From Candidatus Latescibacterota bacterium (GTDB lineage Bacteria > Latescibacterota > 4484-107 > B68-G9), in the NCBI GenBank assembly GCA_012962735.1, contig DTXA01000388.1, positions 1 through 5,108 on the forward strand: 5,108 bases of DNA, written 5' to 3'. This document shows, piece by piece, positions 1 through 5,108 of this stretch (positions are counted from its first letter, which is position 1; each line of letters opens with the position of its first letter). The notes under the pieces are model-generated. The model saw only the letters and a program-made list of their open reading frames with translations, was not told where the DNA came from and made no database searches. The position numbers were made by a program, and so were the translations under genes.

Positions 1-849
1 CGCAGGGAGAGGCTCGAAAGTCATAAGCTCATAGAATCCTTTATGCTTTTAGCTAACGAAATCGTGGCATCTTATCTTGTGGAAATGGATGTGCCGTTCC
101 TTTACCGGGTGCACGACAGGCCTGACCCAGAAAAGCTGGAGGAGTTCGCAAGGTTCGCCAAAGCTTTAGGATACCCCTTCCATCCAGATAAGGCTAAAGA
201 CCCTAAATACCTACAAAAATTCCTCTCCGAGGTAGAGGGCCACCCGGAGGAGCCCGTAGTGAGGGAGCTTCTCCTGCGCTCTATGAAGCGGGCTGTATAC
301 TCCTCCCACAACATCGGCCACTTCGGCCTGGCCTGCGACCTTTACACCCACTTCACCTCCCCCATAAGGCGTTATCCCGATCTACTGACACATCGGGCCC
401 TCAGGGAGGTGTTGCGGGGGACTATGGACGAAGCCAAAAAGGAGAAGTTGGCCAGGGCCCTCCCCGAGATAGGCCAGCACCTGTCCGACCGGGAGTGGGT
501 GGCGGAGGAGGCCGAGCGGGCTTCAGTGGAAATCAAGCAGGTTGCGTTTATGAAGGAGCGCCTCGGAAAGCGGTTCTGGGGTATTATCTCCTCGGCACGG
601 CCGTTTGGGTTCTTCGTGGAGTTGGAGGAGTTCTATGTGGAGGGCTTGGTGCACGTGGAATCGCTGGTGGACGACTATTATTTCTTCGATGAGAAGAAGC
701 ACTGTCTTCGGGGGGAGCGGAAGGGGAGGAAGTTCTCCATAGGTGACCGGGTATACGTACAGGCCGTGCGTGCAGATGAGGCGCTCAGGCAGGTAGACTT
801 CTGTCTGGTCGAGGACGGAAAGCCCCGAAGGCGACGCAGGAGGAGGTAA
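1..849 (+). CDS. rnr: Ribonuclease R, C-terminal part (5' end outside window)
   Basis: This is the end of a 3'-to-5' exoribonuclease of the RNB (RNase II/R) family, which degrades structured RNA in the cytoplasm. The frame is open from base 1 (first codons read RRERLESHKLIESFMLLANE), so the ATG at 43 is internal. Of the 282 residues visible, about 1-160 are the end of the RNB catalytic domain, with the family signature YTHFTSPIRRYPDLL near residues 114-128 and HRAL just after. An S1 RNA-binding domain follows at about 190-272 (FWGIISSARPFGFFVEL, then GLVHVESL and IGDRVYVQAVRAD). The S1 domain and a basic tail of seven arginines distinguish RNase R from the shorter RNase II. The cold-shock domains and the active-site aspartates lie upstream of the window. 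The next gene on this strand is 362 bases away, so rnr probably ends its transcript here. Confidence 0.95.
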   Translation, partial: RRERLESHKLIESFMLLANEIVASYLVEMDVPFLYRVHDRPDPEKLEEFARFAKALGYPFHPDKAKDPKYLQKFLSEVEGHPEEPVVRELLLRSMKRAVYSSHNIGHFGLACDLYTHFTSPIRRYPDLLTHRALREVLRGTMDEAKKEKLARALPEIGQHLSDREWVAEEAERASVEIKQVAFMKERLGKRFWGIISSARPFGFFVELEEFYVEGLVHVESLVDDYYFFDEKKHCLRGERKGRKFSIGDRVYVQAVRADEALRQVDFCLVEDGKPRRRRRRR

Positions 850-855
850 CCTATA

Positions 856-881
856 CCACGTTGGCACCGGGCCATACGTGG
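856..881 (+). terminator. Hairpin directly after rnr, possible transcript end
   Basis: Seven bases after the rnr stop codon, CCACGT (856-861) pairs with ACGTGG (876-881), and TGGC (862-865) pairs with GCCA (871-874). The loop is ACCGG and a single T at 875 is bulged, giving ten pairs in all. No T-run follows, so it does not look like a classic intrinsic terminator. It may protect the 3' end, or mark a Rho-dependent or non-canonical stop. Function is inferred from position and pairing only. Confidence 0.35.
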
Positions 882-1038
882 GTCCGAGAGTTCCCCGACG
901 CCGTGCACAAGAGGTTAAATTTGATGGACAAGTCAACCCCTATGTCAAGGTAGCCTGTCTTGCCTATCAGATAGCGAGGATGTCCTCAAGCTTCTTTCTA
1001 TTCAGGAAGACACCACAGCCGCACAGTTTCCGCGCTGA
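882..1038. other. Non-coding stretch, no recognisable gene
   Basis: Short open frames here have no ribosome binding site and no recognisable protein motif. The last 20 or so bases (about 1018-1038) may still derive from the transposase seen just downstream, since a broken reading near FSR..VGW can be imagined before GWQIS, but this is too weak to place a boundary. I see no tRNA-like fold, no array repeats and no convincing promoter. Confidence 0.5.
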
Positions 1039-1200
1039 GGTTGGCAGATATCCTGCAGTCTTGACGAGGAGCTTGTTTTGAGGGCACTCCAGAGAGCACT
1101 TGAGCATTCCAAGCCCAAGATTCATCCAAGTTCGAGAAGATGCGGATACTTATCTCTTCTCAAGCAAGCAAGAGATATCCATGGCAGCTAAATGGCAAAG
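1039..1200 (+). mobile_element. Eroded IS3-family transposase (OrfB) fragment
   Basis: The frame starting at 1039 reads GWQISCSLDEELVLRALQRA, then LEHSKPKIH. This matches the catalytic core of IS3-family OrfB (rve/DDE integrase fold), where '(V)VGW.IS.SLDxELVLxAL..AL' precedes the HHSDQGxQY motif. At about 1111-1137 the expected IHHSDQGxQY appears as IHPSSRRCGY: the alignment holds but the second catalytic Asp (HSD) is now Ser, so it cannot be active. SLLKQAR follows, and a one-base shift after 'gat atc c' gives MAAKWQ (1181-1198), where intact copies have '(I)SMSxKGxP'. Only roughly 55 residues remain of a protein of about 270-300. No OrfA, no inverted repeats and no target duplication are visible. 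The remnant stops at the ribosome binding site of the next gene. This is a fossil, clearly IS3-like by motif order. Confidence 0.7.
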
Positions 1201-1207
1201 AGGGAGG
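1201..1207 (+). promoter_or_regulatory. Ribosome binding site that fixes the PIG-L gene start
   Basis: AGGGAGG lies four bases before the ATG at 1212. This supports starting the deacetylase at 1212 (MKVERVLAVGAHPDD) and not at the in-frame ATG at 1140. The 24 codons between the two run through the transposase remnant in another frame and lack any family similarity. Confidence 0.8.
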
Positions 1208-1211
1208 AAAG

Positions 1212-1922
1212 ATGAAGGTAGAAAGGGTGCTCGCAGTAGGGGCCCACCCCGACGATGTTGAACTCGGGTGTGGGGGGACGCTGGCCCTTTACCGCAGGAT
1301 GGGGGCAGACGTGGTCATATCCTCCGTCTCCTGCGGCGGCAAGGGGAGCAAGGAGCTTTCTAAGGAGGAGACCATAAAGGTCAGGAGGGAGGAATCGGAA
1401 AGGGCCGCCGGGGTAATCGGGGCCACATACATCTGCTTGGGCCTTATGGATTCAGAGATATTCGAGGACCTTAAGAACAGAGCTAAGATGGTAGAACTTA
1501 TACGCAAGGTCAGGCCCAACCTCATCATAACCCACTCCCCTTCCGACTACCATGCCGACCACAGGACGACATCGGTTCTGGTGAGCCACGCCTCGTACAT
1601 AGCCACTTCGTTCAAGTTCAAAACCCAAAGCCCTTCCCTGCCCTGGGTTCCCCCTGTGTACTACATGGACAACTACTTAGGAGTGGACTTCCTGCCAGAG
1701 GAATATGTTGACATAACCGACGTCGTAGATACCAAGAAGGAGATGGTCCTCCAGCACAAAAGCCAGTTCCCCCATCTAAAGGAGAGGTCGGGAGAGGACA
1801 TATTGGAAGATATGCTCATCCTGGCACGGCTGCGCGGCAGGCAAAGCGGGGTTAAGTTCGCAGAGGGGTTCCGGTTCTTCCACTCCTGGCCACATGTAAG
1901 GACCTATAGGCTCCTACCGTAA
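1212..1922 (+). CDS. PIG-L/LmbE-family zinc-dependent deacetylase
   Basis: A 236-residue protein of the PIG-L (LmbE-like) family, cytoplasmic zinc enzymes that remove acetyl groups from N-acetylglucosamine-type sugars and conjugates (relatives: MshB, BshB, PIG-L). The zinc site is complete. AHPDD at residues 11-15 supplies His12 and Asp15 as ligands, with Asp14 as probable general base, and HADH at 114-117 supplies the third ligand (His117). The Rossmann-like core follows in the expected order, with RREESERAAGVIGA at 59-71 and a LGLMDSEIF segment at 76-84. Length is normal for the family and there is no signal peptide. The substrate cannot be read from sequence: bacillithiol-type BshB is possible but no thiol pathway partner is visible. 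The stop codon overlaps the ribosome binding site of the broken gene that follows, so both were once translated from one mRNA. An intact gene beside two remnants argues that it is under selection. Confidence 0.9.
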   Translation: MKVERVLAVGAHPDDVELGCGGTLALYRRMGADVVISSVSCGGKGSKELSKEETIKVRREESERAAGVIGATYICLGLMDSEIFEDLKNRAKMVELIRKVRPNLIITHSPSDYHADHRTTSVLVSHASYIATSFKFKTQSPSLPWVPPVYYMDNYLGVDFLPEEYVDITDVVDTKKEMVLQHKSQFPHLKERSGEDILEDMLILARLRGRQSGVKFAEGFRFFHSWPHVRTYRLLP

Positions 1923-1933
1923 GGGAGGTGAAG

Positions 1934-2418
1934 ATGCTCCAATTCGACTTGGTCCACGCCGGGAGCTTTGAGGCCCATAGTCTGCCAGGGTGGTTATGCT
2001 GCGGACGGCGTGAAGGAGGCGATCATCTGGGGGAACGGCGCCGATACCTCGAACTTGCGGAGAAGGCGGCCAGATGGTTCTACTACCAACGTTGCGGGAC
2101 GGAGGTTCCCGGATGGCACAGGGCCTACTATACGGAGGAACTATCCGAAAAGTATCTTTCCATAGCCCGGGAGGTCCGAGACCTGGCACTCAGAAAGGAT
2201 GCCGAGGCGGAAGGCCCGCTTTTACCTCATCCTTCAGGCCGGGTTGCTTCTGAGCGACGTGGAGTTGTATGAGGAGATGCGACCGTTCCACCTTGTGGGA
2301 CTTTACGAGTTCCTCCGGGAATGCCCCGAGGATCCCCAAGTACTGGGTCCTCGACAATGCTTGGTTCCTCATGGGGGCCCTCCAGGTGGAGGGGACACTG
2401 GAGGAGACGGAGCGATAA
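1934..2418 (+). pseudogene. Broken gene, N-terminal pieces resemble GH9 glycoside hydrolase
   Basis: A well-formed ribosome binding site (AAGGGAGGTG, 1921-1930) precedes ATG 1934, but coding sense then moves through several frames. The pieces are: MLQFDLVHAGSFEA (1934-1975); then VCQGGYAADGVKEAIIWGN (1980-2036), resembling the 'VNQVGYxPDGPKxA' start of the Ig-like domain in family 9 glycoside hydrolases; then LAEKAARWFYYQRCGTEVP (2054-2110), resembling the 'lr.FYYQRCGtelp' stretch at the start of the GH9 catalytic domain; then ARFYLILQAGLLLSDVELYE (2214-2273); and finally YWVLDNAWFLMGALQVEG (2341-2394), ending at TAA 2416. Most of the Ig-like domain and the (alpha/alpha)6 barrel are missing, so deletions as well as frameshifts have occurred. 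The C-terminal helical part, TPR-like in feel, is not recognised and might come from another gene. That it is a remnant is quite sure; the GH9 identity is moderate. Confidence 0.55.
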
Positions 2419-2436
2419 GGGGCACACCGTGCCCCT
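2418..2436. terminator. GC-rich hairpin between convergent genes
   Basis: AGGGGCAC (2418-2425) pairs perfectly with GTGCCCCT (2429-2436) around a three-base loop ACC. It sits between the end of the broken + strand gene (its stop codon includes base 2418) and the end of the minus-strand isomerase at 2463, the usual place for a bidirectional terminator. The sequences beside the stem lack a strong T-run on either strand, so efficiency is uncertain. Confidence 0.5.
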
Positions 2437-2462
2437 AAGATATTCTTATGGTAGAAATTAGA

Positions 2463-3275
2463 TTATGCTAAAGAGATCAACTCCCCTATGGCCCCGGCCG
2501 TATCCTTCAGCATCTTCTCGGGGAAGTGCCTGTAGGGTGCCAGCTCTGCGGTAAGATATCCGTCGTAACCCTCTTCCCTCAGGGCCCGCACGACCTCAGG
2601 CCAGTCTATATCCCCCTGGAACAGGTATGTAAACTCTCCCCTCTGGCCGAAGTCCTTGAGGTGCACTTTGCAGATGCGCTTCCCTAAGATCCTTATCCAC
2701 TGCTGGGGGAAACCGAACAGCACGACGTTCCCGACATCGAAGTACGCCCGGACATAGTCCGAACCGACCTCATCTACGAACCGGGCCATTTCCAAGGGGC
2801 TCAGGAGGAACTTATTCCAGACGTTTTCCACCCCTATGTATACCTTCTCCCTCTCGGCCTCGGGGGCAAGCTCCTTCAGAGCCCCGAGTGCCCGTTCGTA
2901 TGCCACATCGTAGGGTATCTCTTCGTTTACCACTCCCGGCACTACAAGGGCCGTATCCGCCCCGAGCATGCGGGCTGTCTTAAGGGTGAGCCGGATGGAT
3001 TCCATGCACTTGTCCACAACCTTCGGGTCCGGGCTGGTGAGGGGATACTGCCAGTGAAGGCCCCCCATGACGCTTGGGACCTCGAGGCCCGCCTGCTCCA
3101 TCTCCCTCTGGAACGCCCTCACCTCTTCCTCAGAACTCCAGGGACTCAGGGTGAACTCGTCCCGCTTCTCCTGCATTCTCACCTCCACCCCTTCGAAGCC
3201 CGCCCGAGCGTAGGCCCTCAGGGCGTCGGCTAGGTCCAGATTCCCCACCTTGGACAGCACCATTCCCTTTTTCAT
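2463..3275 (-). CDS. Xylose-isomerase-like TIM-barrel sugar isomerase/epimerase
   Basis: A 270-residue protein of the AP-endonuclease-2/xylose-isomerase-like TIM-barrel superfamily (relatives: IolE, IolI, hydroxypyruvate isomerase, D-tagatose/psicose epimerases, UlaE). The N-terminus LADALRAYARAGFEGVEVR (residues 15-33) is the usual first helix and strand. The four expected metal ligands are present in order: Glu150 (GVENVWN), Asp180 (YFDVGN), His205 (KVHLKDF) and Glu244 (TAELAPY). Length is standard and no signal peptide is seen. The start at 3275 is supported by GGGAGG five bases upstream on the minus strand. It probably acts on a free or phosphorylated keto sugar in the cytoplasm; the exact substrate is not readable. 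It lies 19 bases downstream of the stop of a broken metalloprotease gene and convergent to the PIG-L gene. The intact frame with all ligands indicates a working enzyme. Confidence 0.88.
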   Translation of the reverse strand: MKKGMVLSKVGNLDLADALRAYARAGFEGVEVRMQEKRDEFTLSPWSSEEEVRAFQREMEQAGLEVPSVMGGLHWQYPLTSPDPKVVDKCMESIRLTLKTARMLGADTALVVPGVVNEEIPYDVAYERALGALKELAPEAEREKVYIGVENVWNKFLLSPLEMARFVDEVGSDYVRAYFDVGNVVLFGFPQQWIRILGKRICKVHLKDFGQRGEFTYLFQGDIDWPEVVRALREEGYDGYLTAELAPYRHFPEKMLKDTAGAIGELISLA

Positions 3276-3294
3276 CGTCCCTCCCTTCCGGTTG

Positions 3295-3557
3295 TTACTT
3301 CACCACCGCCATCTTGCTTGCGGCCACGAAGTCGCCAGCGTCAGGACGTAGCAGTACACCCCCGAGGCGACCTCCTTTCCATCGTCCGTACGGCCCTCCC
3401 ATTAAACCAGATGGCGTCCTGCAGACTTCCGTCCGATATCCAGAGTCCTTACGACTCGCCCCAAGATGTTGTAGATGCTGATCGTCACTTTGGCATCGCT
3501 CGCCAACTTGTACGGTATCCAAACTCCCAAGTTGGAAGGATTCGGATAGGCCGGAAG
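3295..3557 (-). other. Remnant of C-terminal secretion/sorting (FlgD-like Ig) domain
   Basis: This is the last part of the broken protease. One frame reads LPAYPNPSNLGVWIPYK, then DAKVTISIYNILGRVVRTLD and IGRKSAG. After an in-frame TAA (3404-3402) the same frame continues WEGRTDDGKEVASGVYCYVL, and a one-base loss near 3338 moves it to TAGDFVAASKMAVVK and stop 3297-3295. Segment order (PNPxN, YNxLGRxVRTL, WDGxxxxGxxVASGVYxY, TAGxxxxxxKMxxxK) is that of the C-terminal targeting domain of type IX-like secreted proteins. It is useful as a marker of the host lineage's secretion system. No secretion machinery genes are in the window. Confidence 0.8.
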
Positions 3558-4250
3558 ATTCCACAGATGTATGGAATATCTGCTGTCCGTCCATCAGGAC
3601 TGAAGCTGCGGTAGAACTTAACCTTCTACTATGCTTAATTATGACCACCTTCCGCCCGTGTTCTACGTCCCATATTTATGTCCGCTATGAGAAGGCCGGA
3701 TGGGCTCCCATCGTTCCTGTCGGTGTTAGGGTTGGTCTCAGAGGTAAATCCTGTGAAACGAACCCCGTCGAAAAGGTCCGTACCATCCCCCATGTTCCCC
3801 CATGGGATTTCCTGTACCCCTCGTCGTGCGCCCAGAAGTCCAGATTGTCACCCCTATACAGGGGATCTGTCTTGACCCCAAAGGGATAACCAGAATTAAG
3901 ATACCTACATCCGCACACTCAACATCCACCCTCTTGCGAAGCTCTTCGTCCTGACTCCCAGAGGGGTCCTCCTCCCTGACAGCGCTCAGGTCAGCAAGGT
4001 CGGGAAGCCCGAGCCAATGCCCGAGCTCATGGGCCACACTCCCGACAGCGTGGGGGAAGGACCTCACAAAAGCTATCACCCCGCTTCTGGAGGAGATCTC
4101 AACCCCATCTTCAGTGTGCAGGTCTTCTTTCTCGAGCCAGAGCTTCCCGCATCCTGTGGCAGGCCCCAAGATGAAGTTCGGGACTGGCATATCCTCCAAA
4201 AGCACAACCAAAAGGTCCACAAAACCTTCTCGGTCGCGGATCGGCCTTCC
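3295..4250 (-). pseudogene. Broken M6-type secreted metalloprotease with sorting domain
   Basis: Read down the minus strand, family motifs appear in the right order but in changing frames. IRDREGFVDLLVVLLED (about 4241-4191) matches the 'D.DGyVDllvvvHAG' segment of M6 (immune inhibitor A-like) proteases. Then come DGVEISS and VGSVAHELGHWLGLPDL: the zinc motif HELGH is at 4031-4017 and keeps both His and Glu. The text then jumps to SQDEELRKRVDVECAD, the 'VDVEEADG' region, so a block after the active site is deleted. A frame change gives GRYLNSGYPFGVKTDPLYRG and DNLDFW; another gives MGDGTDLFDGVRF, then TNPNTDRNDGSPSGLLIADI (about 3796-3670), closely M6-like. The C-terminal sorting domain (3557-3295) has a premature TAA at 3404-3402 and a final one-base shift. 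The N-terminus, with signal peptide and propeptide, is absent; the remnant begins within 20 bases of the methyltransferase stop. The host protein would have been exported. The M6 call is by motif order. Confidence 0.8.
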
Positions 4251-4268
4251 TCAAGCTCACGAGTAAGC

Positions 4269-4922
4269 TCAAGACGACCATACCTTCCTCGCCTTCAGCA
4301 GGCGTACGTACCCTCTAACCAAATGGTACTCCATGAAATCCCCGAATCCCTTCCGGGAAAGCGCTTCCTTTAGGTCCTGCTTCACGAAGTCCAGGATATG
4401 GGGAGGCTCTATAAGGCGGAAGAACAACTTTATGCCCCAGGGGACCCCATTAGAAAAGGTGTTATAGTCCAATACGAGGAGTTCCCCGTTTTCCTTCAAT
4501 GCTAAGGAGGCATTGTCCAATGCCCTATCCCTGGGTTCTCTAGGAAGCTCATGCAGCACGAAGGAGAACAGCACCTTATCGAACTCCCCCCGATATGGAA
4601 GCGGCCGGTCTATCCTAGCCAGGAGGACAGAGGTGTTGGGGAACCGGTCGCACTTCCTCCTGAACTGGGCCACCATCGCCGGGCTTGCATCCACCCCTAT
4701 GATCCCTCCTTTCAGCCCTACTTGCTCCAACACCAAGAGCGCTATCCGACCTGTACCCGACCCCATATCCAACACCCAATCCCCGGGCCGAAATTCCATA
4801 AGTTTCACTGCTCTTCGCAGAAACAGTCCATACCGACCCAAGAATACTACATCCAACAGGAAATCGTAATATCGGTCCATCAGGGCGTCTACGAGCCTTC
4901 GGCCAATGTCGGGATGATGCAT
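4269..4922 (-). CDS. Class I SAM-dependent methyltransferase, UbiE-like
   Basis: A 217-residue cytoplasmic methyltransferase of the Rossmann-fold class I type. Motif I VLDMGSGTG is at residues 50-58. The acidic end of strand 2 that binds the SAM ribose is Asp78 (IIGVDASPAMV). Motif II/post-II FDKVLFSFVLHELP is at 114-127, and GELLVLDY at 146-153 is strand 5. The layout resembles the UbiE/MenG and methyltransf_11 group, but the acceptor cannot be predicted. Hydrophobic stretches at 20-35 and 162-180 look like substrate-lid helices and not membrane spans. The start at 4922 (MHHPDIGRR) is preceded in frame by TGA two codons upstream, which rules out an earlier start; no good Shine-Dalgarno is seen, and ATG at residue 15 is an alternative. 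It lies 42 bases after the stop of the upstream gene on the same strand, so it is probably co-transcribed with it. Confidence 0.88.
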   Translation of the reverse strand: MHHPDIGRRLVDALMDRYYDFLLDVVFLGRYGLFLRRAVKLMEFRPGDWVLDMGSGTGRIALLVLEQVGLKGGIIGVDASPAMVAQFRRKCDRFPNTSVLLARIDRPLPYRGEFDKVLFSFVLHELPREPRDRALDNASLALKENGELLVLDYNTFSNGVPWGIKLFFRLIEPPHILDFVKQDLKEALSRKGFGDFMEYHLVRGYVRLLKARKVWSS

Positions 4923-4964
4923 AGTTCAACGAACTCCGAGGTGATCTCGGACTTCGGACAGCTC

Positions 4965-5108
4965 TTATCCTCCCAACCTCGCCATCTGTTCCTCTATACG
5001 GCTTCTGTCCAGGCTGAAGTGCCGGATAGGGTTTTCAAATAAAAGCATCCGGGCTACCTCCACCGCCTCCTCCTCGGAGAAAAACCTGTCCTCCACCATA
5101 GATGCCAA
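4965..5108 (-). CDS. C-terminus of probable amidohydrolase-like metal-dependent hydrolase
   Basis: The final 47 codons of a gene that begins beyond the right edge of the window. The end reads ASMVEDRFFSEEEAVEVARM, then LLFENPIRHFSL and SRIEEQMARLGG before TAA (4967-4965). The pattern 'acidic loop, EEAxxxAxxLLxxNPxRxFxL, short tail' is the usual last helix and C-terminus of TIM-barrel metal-dependent hydrolases (amidohydrolase, TatD-like and uronate-isomerase-like families). The catalytic residues are outside the window, so this is a family-level guess. Codon use matches its neighbours and the frame is clean, so it appears to be a live gene, probably leading the minus-strand unit that includes the methyltransferase. 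Confidence 0.6.
   Translation of the reverse strand: MASMVEDRFFSEEEAVEVARMLLFENPIRHFSLDRSRIEEQMARLGG

Noticed and set aside
523..936. Minus-strand frame of 137 codons opposite rnr
   Set aside because: It overlaps the conserved RNase R S1 domain on the other strand and has no family features.
861..953. A 30-codon TTG-started frame after the AGGAGGAGG at the end of rnr
   Set aside because: The spacing from the Shine-Dalgarno-like run to TTG is about 14 bases, the peptide has no recognisable features, and the AGG run is simply the arginine codons of the rnr tail.
930..960. Minus-strand TTGACA-like box as a possible promoter
   Set aside because: No acceptable -10 box lies at the right distance, and there is no minus-strand gene for it to serve.
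1061..1090. TTGACG as a -35 box for the deacetylase gene
   Set aside because: It codes for the SLDEE stretch of the transposase remnant and has no -10 partner at 16-18 bases.
3318..3614. Plus-strand open frame of 98 codons opposite the sorting domain
   Set aside because: No ribosome binding site or recognisable motif, and the opposite strand gives a clear known domain across frames.
4513..5042. Long plus-strand open frames opposite the methyltransferase
   Set aside because: They are mirror frames of a well-supported methyltransferase on the minus strand and have low-quality, proline/serine-rich translations.
1..5108. CRISPR arrays, tRNA or rRNA genes, riboswitches, attachment sites
   Set aside because: By eye there are no regularly spaced repeats, no cloverleaf-like elements with T-loop consensus, and no recognisable rRNA segments on either strand.

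Overview
The window reads as a piece of a bacterial chromosome with four intact or edge-cut housekeeping and metabolic genes, one more gene fragment at the right edge, and three decayed gene remnants between them. Arginine is mostly AGG/AGA/CGG and ATA is used freely for isoleucine, a bias often seen in thermophiles. A decayed secreted protein ends in a C-terminal sorting/FlgD-like domain of the 'YPNPxN...WIPYxLA...YNxLGRxVRTL' type. That type is typical of Bacteroidetes-like and candidate-phylum bacteria with type IX-like secretion, and the W-I-P-Y variant recalls Poribacteria-like lineages. The assignment to a lineage is inference only.

Layout. On the + strand, 1-849 is the C-terminal part of RNase R (rnr). 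The following 362 bases hold no intact gene: a hairpin just after rnr, then an eroded fragment of an IS3-family transposase (about 1039-1200). Next is an intact PIG-L/LmbE-type zinc deacetylase (1212-1922). Its stop codon overlaps the preserved ribosome binding site of a broken gene (1934-2418), whose pieces resemble the start of a GH9-type glycoside hydrolase joined to a helical C-terminus I cannot identify. A GC-rich hairpin (2418-2436) separates this from the convergent minus-strand genes.

On the minus strand, read right to left, the genes are: the last 47 codons of a probable TIM-barrel metal-dependent hydrolase (4965-5108), a class I SAM-dependent methyltransferase (4269-4922), a heavily broken M6-type secreted metalloprotease with a C-terminal sorting domain (3295-4250), and an intact xylose-isomerase-like TIM-barrel sugar isomerase/epimerase (2463-3275). 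The short spacing suggests these were, or are, one transcription unit.

Functionally, the intact genes next to rnr (PIG-L deacetylase, sugar isomerase/epimerase, probable amidohydrolase-like enzyme) fit uptake and breakdown or remodelling of sugars or acylated amino sugars, but no single pathway can be named. The most notable aspect is recent, uneven gene decay: intact genes directly beside remnants that still show recognisable catalytic motifs across several reading frames. I see no new defence, RNA or mobile system, no tRNA or rRNA, and no CRISPR array.
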